Assembly (NCBI RefSeq): GCF_014529535.1
Contig: NW_023503608.1
Span: 10,094,501-10,158,500, forward strand
Reading direction: 5' to 3'
Source of the DNA: Bradysia coprophila
Lineage: Eukaryota > Arthropoda > Insecta > Diptera > Sciaridae
DNA: 64,000 nucleotides
Positions 1 through 10,324 of the stretch are shown here, in pieces (within the stretch, counting starts at the first letter, position 1; every line of letters starts with the position of its first letter). Position numbers and translations under genes: made by a program. The notes under the pieces were generated by a model. It searched no databases and was not told the DNA's origin. It saw only the letters and a program-made list of their open reading frames with translations.

Positions 1-1036
1 ATTCAAAGGCACATCAAGTCTAAGTTTTATATGTTCATTCTTAAGATGCAAACGACAGCTTCTCACTTTTCTCGCTTTTATTTTACTGAGCAATGTAATG
101 TTATACCAAGCCATGGAGACTCACTCATGACAGCCAAAATTAATTGGGGAACTTAGTCAAACGCAGACTAATTTTTTGTTACAAAACCAGCTGTGACGAA
201 ATGGTTGTATATCAAATAACAATCCACGGGCCAGTGCACTCTAAGGTAGAACAACAATTCATTTTTTGGATACTTCTTATTAATCGCTCTACTTACCTAT
301 AACTAAAATCTATTTATAATTCGGAACACTTGCGATATCGAAACATACACAAAACTTACATTACTCTATCGCAAACATTTGTTATTAGCCCAATATCGCA
401 GTTGTCGTTTTATCTTGCCATATAGGTAGATAGAGCGATGAAATATCAAAAAAAAAGTTACATATCTGAGGCGTGAAAATGACAATTTTCACACCTCTGA
501 ACAGCGCAATAAAATTGTTCTCAAGTCTTTATTGCATTAAGACTTTCTCTGTTTGGGCGAAAATATTTTTTGACCTATGTGGAGCTAGTTTCATAAAAGC
601 GATTACCTAAGTGAGGGATAAACTTGATGTGAATTGCTGGAAATACGTTAGAAATCTTACAAGTTTTATCTTAAAGACTACTGGGGAAAAATACTTTTGT
701 TTTGACTTTGCTAAGTAAGTTCATATTATTTGTGACAAAACTTTATGTATCTGATATTTAAGAGCGCGACCAGACTTAGCATTCATAATATCGCACACAT
801 TTAACCCATCCCATCGATTGATTGTTAATTGTTGAATCATTTGTATAAAAACGAAAATAAATTGAGTTACAACATTTTCTATTATACTCTTTTTTATCAT
901 TTTTGTTATTTCTTTTTGTTGTGCAACATACAATCAATTTTAAATCGCATTTATATTCAGTTAGTAAACGTTCCACTCTTGAGTCAAAAAAACACTAAAA
1001 AAAAATCAGTTTAAAATCGACAAATGATCAATAATA
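1..1036. other. Gene-free stretch upstream of ninjurin
   Basis: The stretch is AT-rich, and its only open frames are short, overlapping and without any recognisable domain. No tRNA, array or clear terminal inverted repeat is seen. It probably holds the promoter and 5' untranslated region of the ninjurin gene that starts at 1037. Confidence 0.5.
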
Positions 1037-4000
1037 ATGGCCGGTCACAGTAATTCTGCTAAAATATTTGATGAACTGTCTTCAGGTCGATCTGTTGAGA
1101 TCATAGAACCAGATAACCCTAAACAAATTGGAAATGTTCCAACTGAGAACACCGATCATTTGGTGAGTATAATTACGATATTAACATTCATCACTCTCGT
1201 GTTATATTCACGTACATTGGTGTATTATACCTTCTGAGAGGGGCCAATATAACATAGTTTACGAAATATAAAGAAAATTAACTTGGTAATAACGACATCT
1301 CTGCTTTCTTTCAACAACAAATTTTTCCGTTTTTTTTCCTTTCATCAGTCTGAATTTGCTATGAAAAGTATGGCTGTTTGAAAATCTAAATCCGAAAAGA
1401 TTTTCTCCATTAAATTAGGATAGCTTTCGTTTCGACTACAAATCTTTCATGTGGTATACAAAAGACCTTGTGAACAGAGCAATAAAACATTCGCTTATTT
1501 TTTATTAGTTTCAAATGATGTTAGCTTGAAGCCAATTAATATAGCTGGTAGTGCGGGTAAAAATGGACGGCACAGATAATTCGCATCTCGGGGTGAATCC
1601 GAAACTAAGCCGAAAATATACTTTAAAAATATTCAGAATCTTCTTTACAAAGATTTTACCTGACAACTCCAACGAGTAGCGTTTGACCTCCAGCTGTCCG
1701 AGTAGTCATCGGCCCTCCACTATCGCCAGAACAAGCACCCCTTCCATTTGTTCCACTCATACAAATCATTGTGTTATGGATTAGACCAGGAAAGAAAAGA
1801 GAACACGCTACATTTGTCATAATATTGTCGTACACAAATCTTAAAACATCAGATTCTACGCCTTGACTGTCGCTAAATACTCCCCATCCACTAACAAGCC
1901 CTGAATATCCAGCAAAATTTTGTCCGCCATGTGCGGCAGTCGGCAGGGCAACGGGTTGAATAATTCCGGGAATGAATTGGATGGGCGCTGGTAAACGAAC
2001 CAATGCGATATCATCCCGTGATGATTGTGGATTAAAAGATGGATGCATTATAATGGATTCAGGAGCAATGGTTATGCGCCGTTGATTCGGCTCGTTCGCA
2101 TTAGCGAGGAAATGCGCTCCCAAGACAATTGTACCCGATGTAGCTCCAAAGACACAATGGGCGGCAGTTAAAATTGATTGCTGACTTACAAGAGAACCTC
2201 CTGATTTGTAAACGGAATTCAATATGTGTTTGTGTAATCATATAAATAGACATCACATGTACCGCACAGAGCTGTTCCTCCAATTGATGGTAGAAACATA
2301 AGGACAGCAGCTTGGTACGGAAACTGATGTGGTCTAGAGTAGAGGAAATATTAGCAGAAACAAATCTAGAATAACAATGCGTCTGTTTTACTGTGCGATT
2401 TGACCGCCGACTATCCGATTCATTCCATTTCGCTGTTGATCGAAAAATTGTTCTGATGGACGATTTGCTGTTGGTTTATCATCCCAGAATTTTGGATAAT
2501 ATTGGATAGGTTTCACTGTATCCCAATCAATGTCTTCGACTTCGACTATGCTACCGAATACCGGTGCAAATAAGAAAAATATTAGCGTAACGCCATTCAT
2601 GTTTTCGAAGGAAATTCAACTGAGGAGTAGTTCGAATAGCAAAATATATCATCTTTGATAAACAAAAGAAGTAATCAGTGCTATGGATATGGATTAATGT
2701 TAGAGAATCACGTACGAAATTAGATAATGCTGTTATGAAGGATAGATTAAGTTAAGTGTTTTTAAATTTAGCATCAAGACAGGTAGTGGTACTTGTTGAA
2801 TTGATTACCATTGTCCTATCACATCTTTATTGCGTCGACTAGTTTAAACAAACATTTGAGTTCTATAATTAGTTAGTTAATTGAGGTAGTCTATAACAGC
2901 AAGGCTACACCAACATTACTTAAGCCTATTGTATACCCTTGAGTGGAGTGAGGGTATGACAGAAGATGTATGACTTGATGTATGAGAGTTTAATTTTTTC
3001 GCCAAATCAGCGATACGATTTGCACGAAATTTTTTAACATTGATGGCATTTAGGGCACGAAACAGATTGTTCTGACTCGATTTGAATCTGGAAAAAAATG
3101 ATCTGAAAATTTTAGATTCAGACCTAGATCTCTGGCGGTTTGCTCTGATCTGATCTGATATCTGAAAATTGGAAGCAGATTTGATCTGATCTGAAAACTG
3201 AAAATTTGAATCTGGAAATTTTCGGATCAATCTGAAAATCAGTACGACTAAACAAATACTAATTTATTAGAAATTCTTGAACTGCTGGGCTCCGCGAGTG
3301 CAGGGGAACTAATAAAATCAAAAATATTTATATAATAGTACAGTGAGAGGGCAGTGAAATTTTAACCTGAATTTGCTACATCTGTTTTTCAGCTGATCCA
3401 CGAATACAATCAAAACTGTTTATACGTCTTTATACGGTGTTACCACTACCACGTGCATGCGTGTAGCATCTTCAACTGTATAAACAAGTATAAAGAGTTT
3501 TGATTGTATGTGTCGATCAGCTGAAAATCAGCTGAAGCAAATGTATGCTGAAATTTCACTGCCTCTGACTGTAGCAAGTTTTGGATTTTCAAATTTTATT
3601 CTTCAGATTGGATCAGATCAGATCAGATAGAAGTCTTCAGATTTCAGATCAGAATCAGATCAGATTCAGATCGGGGAAATTTCAGATCAATCTGAAAAAA
3701 AAAAATCAATTAACATTTTCTGTTCATTCTCTTTTTCGTAGTTCAAAGGTCTGAATGCAAACACTTATGCCTCGAAAAAATCGTTTGCGCAGGGTATGCT
3801 TGATCTAGCACTGTAAGTATGTAATGAGATTATTTCTGAGTGTCACCGTGTCGCAGTATATTTTGGGCTTCGTGTTGAACTCAACACTTTGTTTCTATCT
3901 TTTGAAGTATTTCGTCAAATGCCGCACAACTGAAATACATTCTGACAGCTGGACCGGACCATCAATTTTATACTCTTTTATTAAGTCTTGTGCTACTGTC

Positions 4001-4234
4001 GTTGTGCTTACAAGTAAGTTTCATGTTGACATTTTCGTTAATGATCTTAATCAAACTTTGCGTTAAAAGATACTTCAAGCAGTTCTCTGTTTGGTGCTTG
4101 GTTTGATCTTCGACCTGAATAAAGTGGATGAGCAACGCAGTGCGAACATTTGCAATAACATTGGAGTATGTTTAGTCGTGGTGATTGTTGTGATTAATGT
4201 TATTATAACTGGATTCAATTTTAAATCCGATTAA
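1037..4234 (+). CDS. Ninjurin family protein (spliced)
   Basis: Ninjurins are small two-pass plasma-membrane proteins; in animals they act in cell adhesion and in membrane rupture during lytic death. Visible exons are 1037-1162, 3742-3812, 3841-3873, 3949-4013 and 4080-4234, giving about 149 residues against 152 in human NINJ1. Exon 2 encodes the family hallmark NANTYASKKSFAQGMLDLAL. The last exon encodes a hydrophobic helix ending in IFDLNK and a second one rich in V and I, then a stop. With these exons the distance from ALL to the conserved GPS is 13 residues, as in human NINJ1. Two junctions are uncertain. The gap at 3813-3840 is only 28 nt but must go, because reading through gives a stop right after LDLAL. 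The intron at 3874-3948 has a weak donor (GTTGAA); retaining it keeps frame and gives 174 residues, and joining 3812 to 3949 directly gives 138. The first intron is 2.6 kb and contains a protease gene on the other strand. Confidence 0.8.
1511..2600 (-). CDS. Secreted chymotrypsin-fold serine protease (brachyurin/collagenase-like)
   Basis: A trypsin-superfamily (S1) endopeptidase, probably digestive. Exons on the minus strand are 2600-2392, 2333-2263, 2200-1660 and 1604-1511, with intron phases agreeing throughout; the product is 304 residues. It starts with a signal peptide (MNGVTLIFFLFAPVFG) and a propeptide of about 45 residues, then the activation site NR/IVGG. The catalytic triad is visible as LTAAHC, DDIALVRL and GDSGGP. 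The C-terminal exon ends in the usual INWLQ helix. The residue six before the catalytic serine (position 189) is glycine rather than the aspartate of trypsin, as in crab collagenase-like brachyurins, so the specificity is probably broad or chymotrypsin/elastase-like (inference). The whole gene lies inside intron 1 of the ninjurin gene, in the opposite direction. Confidence 0.93.
3085..3240. repeat. Low-complexity (TCTGA/GATCTGA)n repeat, left block
   Basis: The block is dense in the words GATCTGA, ATCTGAAA and GATTCAGA. A block with the complementary words lies at 3590-3700, so the two form an imperfect inverted pair around a Tc1/mariner-type palindrome. Similar words recur at 37740-37870. 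Confidence 0.6.
3341..3571. mobile_element. Tc1/mariner-type palindromic MITE
   Basis: A 231-bp element beginning CAGTGAGAGGGCAGTGAAAT and ending in its near reverse complement, flanked by TA on both sides (3339-3340 and 3572-3573). The inverted arms are about 100 bp long with imperfect matching, including AATACAATCAAAACT and its complement AGTTTTGATTGTAT. A CAGT terminus and a TA duplication are typical of Tc1/mariner. There is no coding capacity, so it is non-autonomous. It sits in intron 1 of the ninjurin gene. Confidence 0.85.
3590..3700. repeat. Low-complexity (AGATCAGAT)n repeat, right block
   Basis: Rich in GATCAGATCAGATC, CAGATTTCAGATCAG and similar words, complementary to the block at 3085-3240. 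It ends in an A-run about 40 bp before exon 2 of the ninjurin gene. Confidence 0.6.
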
Positions 4235-4520
4235 AATCAGAATGTTGATGAAAATACTCGTTAAAAAAGACACATGAGAGAGTTTATGTGTATCGCAAAG
4301 TTGTTACCGAATTACGAACCAGCACCCAACCCATTCTGGTTTACTGCCTGTTGATTACCCATGTAATGGATAATTTTCGCAAAGAGCGAATTGCTATGTA
4401 ATAGTTAACTTTCCCAAAGGGCAGGCAGTAAAATGTAATGTTAGTTTTAATAGTGGTTTTCACATCAAAGTAAAGAAATGTTTCCTGTTCCAAATCTTAC
4501 GCGATATTTTTTAAATTCAT

Positions 4521-5563
4521 TTAATTCATAGAATTTAATAAAATCGAACTAAAGGCAATTAACAGAAGCGATAACTGTGGCAACGTTCCAGAACCAGTGT
4601 AATTTTTCCGCACAATTTCGTTGATAGTAGCAGCTAGTCGTACTCCGCTCTGAATTAGCCGTAATTCAATCGTATCGATTCGTGTATTGTAATAGGTTTC
4701 GCTGATATTAAAACCTGTCTGGGATGTTATCTGTTGATATAACTCATCCCGATAAACGATTTCACAACATAATTCAGCATCTTCTTGGATCCACATCGAC
4801 GAGCATGCCATATATTGTGAGTCATCCGTTGACGTGCAATTCGTCCATCCAGCAATATTTTGTGCGTATCGTCCGTTCATTTGACTCATTAAATGTTCAA
4901 GATACAACGAACTTTGCGACTGAAAATCTTGATTTATTCTGTGTTGAATCATGGTGGTGTCCCAGAGGGAATGAAAATTTACCGATCGACCGAAAAAATC
5001 ACCTAACGAAATTCTAATTGAACTATAGTCAATCGTGAAATGTAACAACACTGAAACCTACCGCGAATGGTATTTCCACCCAGATCACTAGCGAAACCGC
5101 CATGCAAAGGTTGATGCACATCGCCAATGAAATGAATAATAAACTTCAATGCTTCTTCCAGTTGTGTAGGACCTAGTTCAGGATTTGCTAATCTTGTCGT
5201 ATAGTTCTGTATAGCTCCGTCAACGCATCCTTGAGTACTATTCCAATTGCAATCGTTTAGTCGATCATAAACGCAGCTCCAATCTCTCGTGTTGACATAA
5301 TGTAACGGTGATGACCATTGCCAGTTCAAGTAGTTCGGTTCCGTATCAGCGTAAAGAATATTGTCAGCCCAAGAGGACACATTGCTCATGGTTCCATTAT
5401 CTGAAGGCAGGTACGTACGCACGAATTCAGTTGCTTCGGTGGTAAGCAAACTTTGAGCAATGTTAGCTATAAGTGCGTGACCATCTCTACCCCATGCACT
5501 AACTGAATTGGTAGATGCTAACAAGACCCCGAGAAGCCATAGTTTCGACAAACAAGAAAACAT
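4521..5563 (-). CDS. S1/P1-type zinc-dependent nuclease, secreted or GPI-anchored
   Basis: A zinc-dependent nuclease of the S1/P1 family, which cleaves single-stranded DNA and RNA and removes 3' phosphates. Exons are 5563-5062 and 5002-4521, joined across a 59-bp intron to read IRGDFFGRSVNF; the product is 327 residues. I chose the Met at 5563 because it directly opens the signal peptide (MFSCLSKLWLLGVLLAS...VSA); a Met nine codons upstream (5590) is also in frame. After cleavage the mature protein begins W-GRDGH, the family's N-terminal zinc-ligand tryptophan and histidine. Further zinc ligands are visible in WAD, the HY of SPLHYV, HFIGDVHQPLH and FHSLWD. The tail ends in a hydrophobic stretch (LSLLLIAFSSILLNSMN) that could be a GPI-anchor signal (inference). 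It is rarely described in insects but fits the family along its whole length. Confidence 0.93.
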
Positions 5564-5590
5564 TTTTTTTTTCACGTAGAGGTACTTCAA

Positions 5591-6585
5591 GCAACCAGTT
5601 CGAGAGGTTCACTTTACATCCAAAGACTCGTTATTGAACATATAATTGTAATCCACAATGTTAACAAGTACACTTTATCAAAAATTTCAATTTGATTAGA
5701 CTTTTATTATTTGAGATACGATTCGTATTGTAACAATCAAGTATATCCAGTCCACGGCTGTGAGGTATCATAAATGTGATAGTGTCATCATACACATCTT
5801 CAAAATGTCTTGTAACACGTCAGACAACGAATTAGCCGATGTCCATTGAAAATAAATAAATTCAACTTAACGAAACACACCTTCAAACATTCAATCACTC
5901 GAATCGTGGATCCATTCGAATAAGTTGGAAGAGGAGATTGTTAGAAAAAATTCATTTTATGGTACATATGATAACCGAAATCACGTACCAGCTCAGAGAA
6001 GCTTTATACTGAATTGTGTTAAAAATACTCTATCTCTATTAACCAACCAAAGATAGAATAAATATTGTATCTGTCGAGATGATAATGTGCAAAATGGAGA
6101 TTAAGCGATAGGAGTGAATATGTTTTATTTATTTGAGTTATTCCGTTTATTTGCAATTTGTTATCTCGAAGGTCACGAGCATATCAATGCTATTGGAAAT
6201 TGCACTTCTCTATAGTGACATCAGTAATTACAGGTTTCATTGAAAACAGGTACTTCACATATTTACTCTACATTACGTTCGAGGCTCCAAATTCTTACTT
6301 TGACGACCACCCTGTCAGGCGCGGTGGTATGTATTTAGAATAAGCAACGGTATGTTAGGATTTTCTCTTTTTACTTCCGACTTGTTTACTAATTCTGCAA
6401 CATAAAAAATAACGGCGCTGAGAGTATATTGCAAGACCCCAAGTGCACGTGCCCCAAGTGCATTAGCATGATGACTCGCATGATGAGTATTTATTTGTAA
6501 TGTTTGATGCTGTCTTGGCATGCGAGAAGTCATCTTTTTGTGACTTGTGAGTATAATCACGGCAGAGTAAAATAAACCAAGTAGT
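5591..6585. other. Gene-free stretch upstream of the nuclease gene
   Basis: Short unsupported open frames only. It should contain the nuclease promoter, but no TATA box or known site could be placed with confidence. Confidence 0.4.
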
Positions 6586-6880
6586 AGCGGTTATTTTAAC
6601 TTGCCTTGGGGCAACGCACTTCAAGCAAAAGTGCTATTAATGACACCTGCCAAATAGAGTACTATTTTGTATGAAATTTTATTCCCACTCTTTTTACAGC
6701 GTAAAATTTTGTATGGAGCACTGTCAAGTTTCAGTACCCTATTTAGAGTACCACTTTTGCTTGAAGTGCGTTGCTTGGGGATATGTCAAAAAATTCTTTG
6801 TAAAAATGCAATGACAAGTACCCAAAGGCAAGTTATAACTAACTGGCCTTCGGTTTTCTCGCTCTGATCATAACAGTCTA
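6586..6880. repeat. Element B copy, split by a nested element A
   Basis: The sequence TTATTTTAACTTGCCTTGGG followed, after the insertion, by GATATGTCAAAAAATTC matches one module of the repeat at 23195-23374 and 27439-27534. A second module in the opposite direction runs to the end (CTCGCTCTGATCATAACAG). Element A at 6611-6774 lies within the first module. The element is non-coding. Confidence 0.65.
6611..6774. mobile_element. MITE (element A, copy 1) with TTGGG target duplication
   Basis: A 164-bp non-coding element with near-perfect terminal inverted repeats: it starts GCAACGCACTTCAAGCAAAA and ends with the reverse complement (CACTTTTGCTTGAAGTGCGTTGC, split here as CACTTTTGCTTGAAG and TGCGTTGC). 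It is flanked by TTGGG at 6606-6610 and 6775-6779. The undisturbed target can be read in other copies of element B, where one CTTGGGG run precedes TACTTGTCAAAATAT. A diverged copy is at 38436-38567. The superfamily is not assigned. Confidence 0.88.
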
Positions 6881-8410
6881 TTCGGAAATTCTGCACCGAA
6901 GTTTAGGGTAAGGTTTGATTTCTACAAAATTTCCTCGTACGAGAACTCTCTTACGGCGAACATGTTTTAGTGAAAACCAGACTTAAATCCTTTACTTGTC
7001 AATTACAGAGCTCTTATCACTAAATAACTGGAAACTGGATTTCTGATAATCAATTTTGAAAAGAAGCTCAGTAACCAGACATTTTGTTTCAATTAGTTCG
7101 AATTTCAATCCTTTCTTTGGTTTACAAAATCTAAATTTGAAAATTTCAAAGTATGCAAATTAGTCACAATCGATGTGAATCAGCTGACTCCACGGAGCAG
7201 ACAACAAACCTAGTTGCTCATTACAATCAGTGTGAACCTGCTGACTACATTAACCAGTTGGTGTCGTTCAGAAACAACCGACAAACAGAGGAAGAAAATA
7301 AATCGTCGAGCCAGAGGATATTGAAGTAAGTGAGCTCACTGAGTTAGAGGATTTGTTTATCTCTTTGGCAAATATGAAAACAGAATGATTTAGCGCGTAA
7401 ACTATATATATAGTCAGTCATCATAAATATCAGACCCATTCCCAGATCCACTGCTTGTTGTATGAATACTTTTCAATAGACCGTGAGCGTAGCACTGTCG
7501 CTAAACAGTGCGTTGCCGTGAGTGACTTTGAGAAAAAAGCTAAAAATAAGTTATTTGTACCTCACACTGAAATATTTTCAATTTGATTACTCAAAAAATA
7601 TTGGAAAGATTTATAGCTCGGCCTTCCCCAAACCGATAATGGTCACATTTGAAATTTCTTTCGATATTTTTTAGCTTTATATTTTCGACTTTAGTCACAC
7701 TGCTGTGGAGAATACGACATGTAGAAGAAATACCTAGACCGAACTTTTGTGTGTTCTTCATAATACGAATAACGAAGCAATTTGGTTTTGAGACAAAGAG
7801 GAAAGGTAAATTCTTCATAAAGGCAAGGTCAGAACAAAGCTGCAAAATTGAGACCAGTTTAAGTAGACCTTAGCTAACATATAGATTACGATTACAATGT
7901 GCAGATTAAATCAGTTCAGTTCAGCTATGAATTTTCATCAATAACAATTCATTCAGCAGCTCACCACAACCACTTTTTAATTTGATAAATACGTTTCGGA
8001 AAAACAAATAAGGAACAAAAGTTCTCTCGATTTTCAAACTGAACCCCGAGAGAACAGAGCGGCTAGCTCCCCTTCTTCGTAGTTTTGTTTTTTCCGCCAA
8101 AACTAAACCACGAAGAAATTGAGAGTTTAGCTGCCACTATCTCGTTCCTTATAAGTGACCACTCCGGTAAATTTCAATTTTATTCATTCTCAAGTCATGT
8201 TTATCCAAGCGTAAAATTCTAGTGAATAATAATAAAAATGTAATAGGAATGGCAAGTATTAATTTAAAGCAAAATCAAAACCGAATCCTCAACATAATGA
8301 CATCTCTCAATTTCTAATTCTTCTTGAGAGTCATAAACTGAGCTAAGACCATTGTTGTATAGATGTACAGAGCAACAGGATTATATGATATTTGAATTAA
8401 ACATTTGTAT
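6881..8410. other. Gene-free stretch
   Basis: No recognisable coding sequence. A pair of imperfect direct repeats (AATCGATGTGAATCAGCTGACT and AATCAGTGTGAACCTGCTGACT, each only partly matching) lies near 7167-7245. A minus-strand AATAAA (8179-8184) might serve the possible exon at 8411-8461. Confidence 0.4.
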
Positions 8411-8461
8411 TCATTCCTTTTCGTATACTTTCTTGTTGTCGATGCCATTCTTCTCTAACAT
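8411..8461 (-). other. Possible last exon of an unrecognised minus-strand gene
   Basis: On the minus strand a strong acceptor (TTTTTTTTGTTTGTTTCAG) is followed by a short open stretch. One frame reads MLEKNGIDNKKVYEKE then stop; a second frame also stays open past this point, so the reading frame is undecided. An AATAAA lies about 230 bp further on. No matching upstream exon could be recognised between 8480 and 10300. The case rests on the acceptor alone. Confidence 0.2.
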
Positions 8462-8479
8462 CTGAAACAAACAAAAAAA

Positions 8480-10324
8480 ATGTTAGGGTCGTTCAATGTT
8501 TTTGTGAGTTCATAGTCTTAATATATGCCGAAGCCAAGTATTCATTCACAACTTTTGAATGGATAATGCGGATGATTCAAAATAATTAATACAAATCGTG
8601 TAGTCGGTCGAAATTCAATGAAAACAATACACAAAACTGACATGAATTGAGAACATCATAGCTTTTCGAATATCTAATGACATTAAATTTTTCAATCGAA
8701 ACCTATCAATGAAACCTTACAAATGAATTTATGACGAGAGAATACTGCGAATTTTGAATTTGTGAGTGTTACTTAAGGTACTAAAAGAAGACGTGAGTAC
8801 CAAGGTAAATATAGTGTGAAGGTAATGCCAAATGATATAGCAAAAAACGCAAGTAAATCATGGTCAGCCATTTAAAAAAAAGATGTCATTGGCATCGAAG
8901 TTATGTGCTAGGCCGCATTACTTCCATACTATATTATACCTTGGTAAAGACACCAAAAAGCCATGTGAAGCCAAGACTCTAAAGTTTGTGAACTAACGTA
9001 ACGTACTCATTACAAATTATATGATAAAAAGATGAAAAGTTGCGTTTTCGTATAAATTTTGTTGATTCGAGGCGTCGCAAAGGTCAATAAATTTACGAAA
9101 AGAAGACTTTTCATTTTAATTACATGTTAAATCCGTTAAGGCCGGTATTGCCACTCGATCGATTTATGTTGAACTCATACATTTCGAATTGCTGCGAAAA
9201 TCAGTGCGTTTACAAAATCTCTATGGTTGATTACTTGACTATCCATAGGAGCCTAGACCAAAAGTTTAAGAGTCTTCAGAGGCATACCGACTACTATACT
9301 ACTTCGAAAATGAGTTGAAATTTATGGAACCGAATTGAATGAAGAATATTCAAGTATACGGAGTCCTTATGTTGATAAGTTCTTTTGACAGGAGTTACCT
9401 AGTAGGTCCTAATCCGACTCCGACGGAGACATTGAAGCTGTGCAAAGCGAAGCGTTTTATTTCACCCATATTTTGATATCTATACATAACTCTTCTATAG
9501 GGCCTCTTTTTTCACATAGACTACTCCTTCGGTTCTGGAACTGGTTTTCCATTCAATATCATTTACTATATGAGCACTTCCTGATCGAAATGGACACAAA
9601 TGGGTATGATAGGTACTATTTCATTCAAGGGAAAAATCGAATCAAATTACATTTTTCATTTCAGTTCATCTGCACTGCTATTCGTAATAATGCCAGTCAT
9701 AACCATTTGTCTGTCAAAATTAAGCAAACCGTGGACTAGGCAGAATCGTCAAATCAAATCTGAATGGGATCGGTTACGGTCACCAATGAATTCTCGATCC
9801 ATGTTTTCTTTCGCAAGGCCCTTTTTGTACGTATTTAGATGACACCAAATTAGGCCTGTTCGTGTTGCAACTACCGATTTAGAAAGATTCGGGAAAGATT
9901 GATTCGAATTGGAAAGAAATCCTAACAATTCATTGAATACATTAGCGACTGCGAAATGACATAGATGTGAGTCCTTTTTTTAAAGCATTTTCTCTAAAAC
10001 TAATTGATGAACAGCCACGAGAACGTGGACTACATTTAAAATGATATAATGGCGAAAGGGTAAGAAAAATAAAGATAGTGAAATGAATGCCATCTCTAGA
10101 GTGTAAGTCTATTTGTTATCCGCGCCTGTTATTCTTTTTTTGAAGCCCGTTAGCACCGCACTTTTTTCGACCCATTTTTCGAAATCGAATTCGCATCTCA
10201 ATGACATTTCCTGCGTGACCTATAATAAAAGTGGCAGCAAGACTGTCAGTGAAAAGTCTGAATGGCTTGTTGTTGTTGATCTTTTGATTTTGTACACAAA
10301 TCACTGAAAACTATAGGGAAGAAA
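8480..10324. other. Gene-free stretch before the ZAD gene
   Basis: Several short open frames occur, none with a supported function. The plus-strand frame at 9600-9842 contains one hydrophobic segment (ALLFVIMPVITICL) but no clear neighbouring exons, so it is not called. Confidence 0.4.

Noticed and set aside
3824-4066. Independent 80-codon gene
   Set aside because: It is the third and fourth exons of the ninjurin gene read through their intron boundaries.
9440-9842. Possible exon of a membrane receptor (one hydrophobic segment)
   Set aside because: A single hydrophobic stretch without flanking exons or a family motif is not enough, and the overlapping frames disagree.
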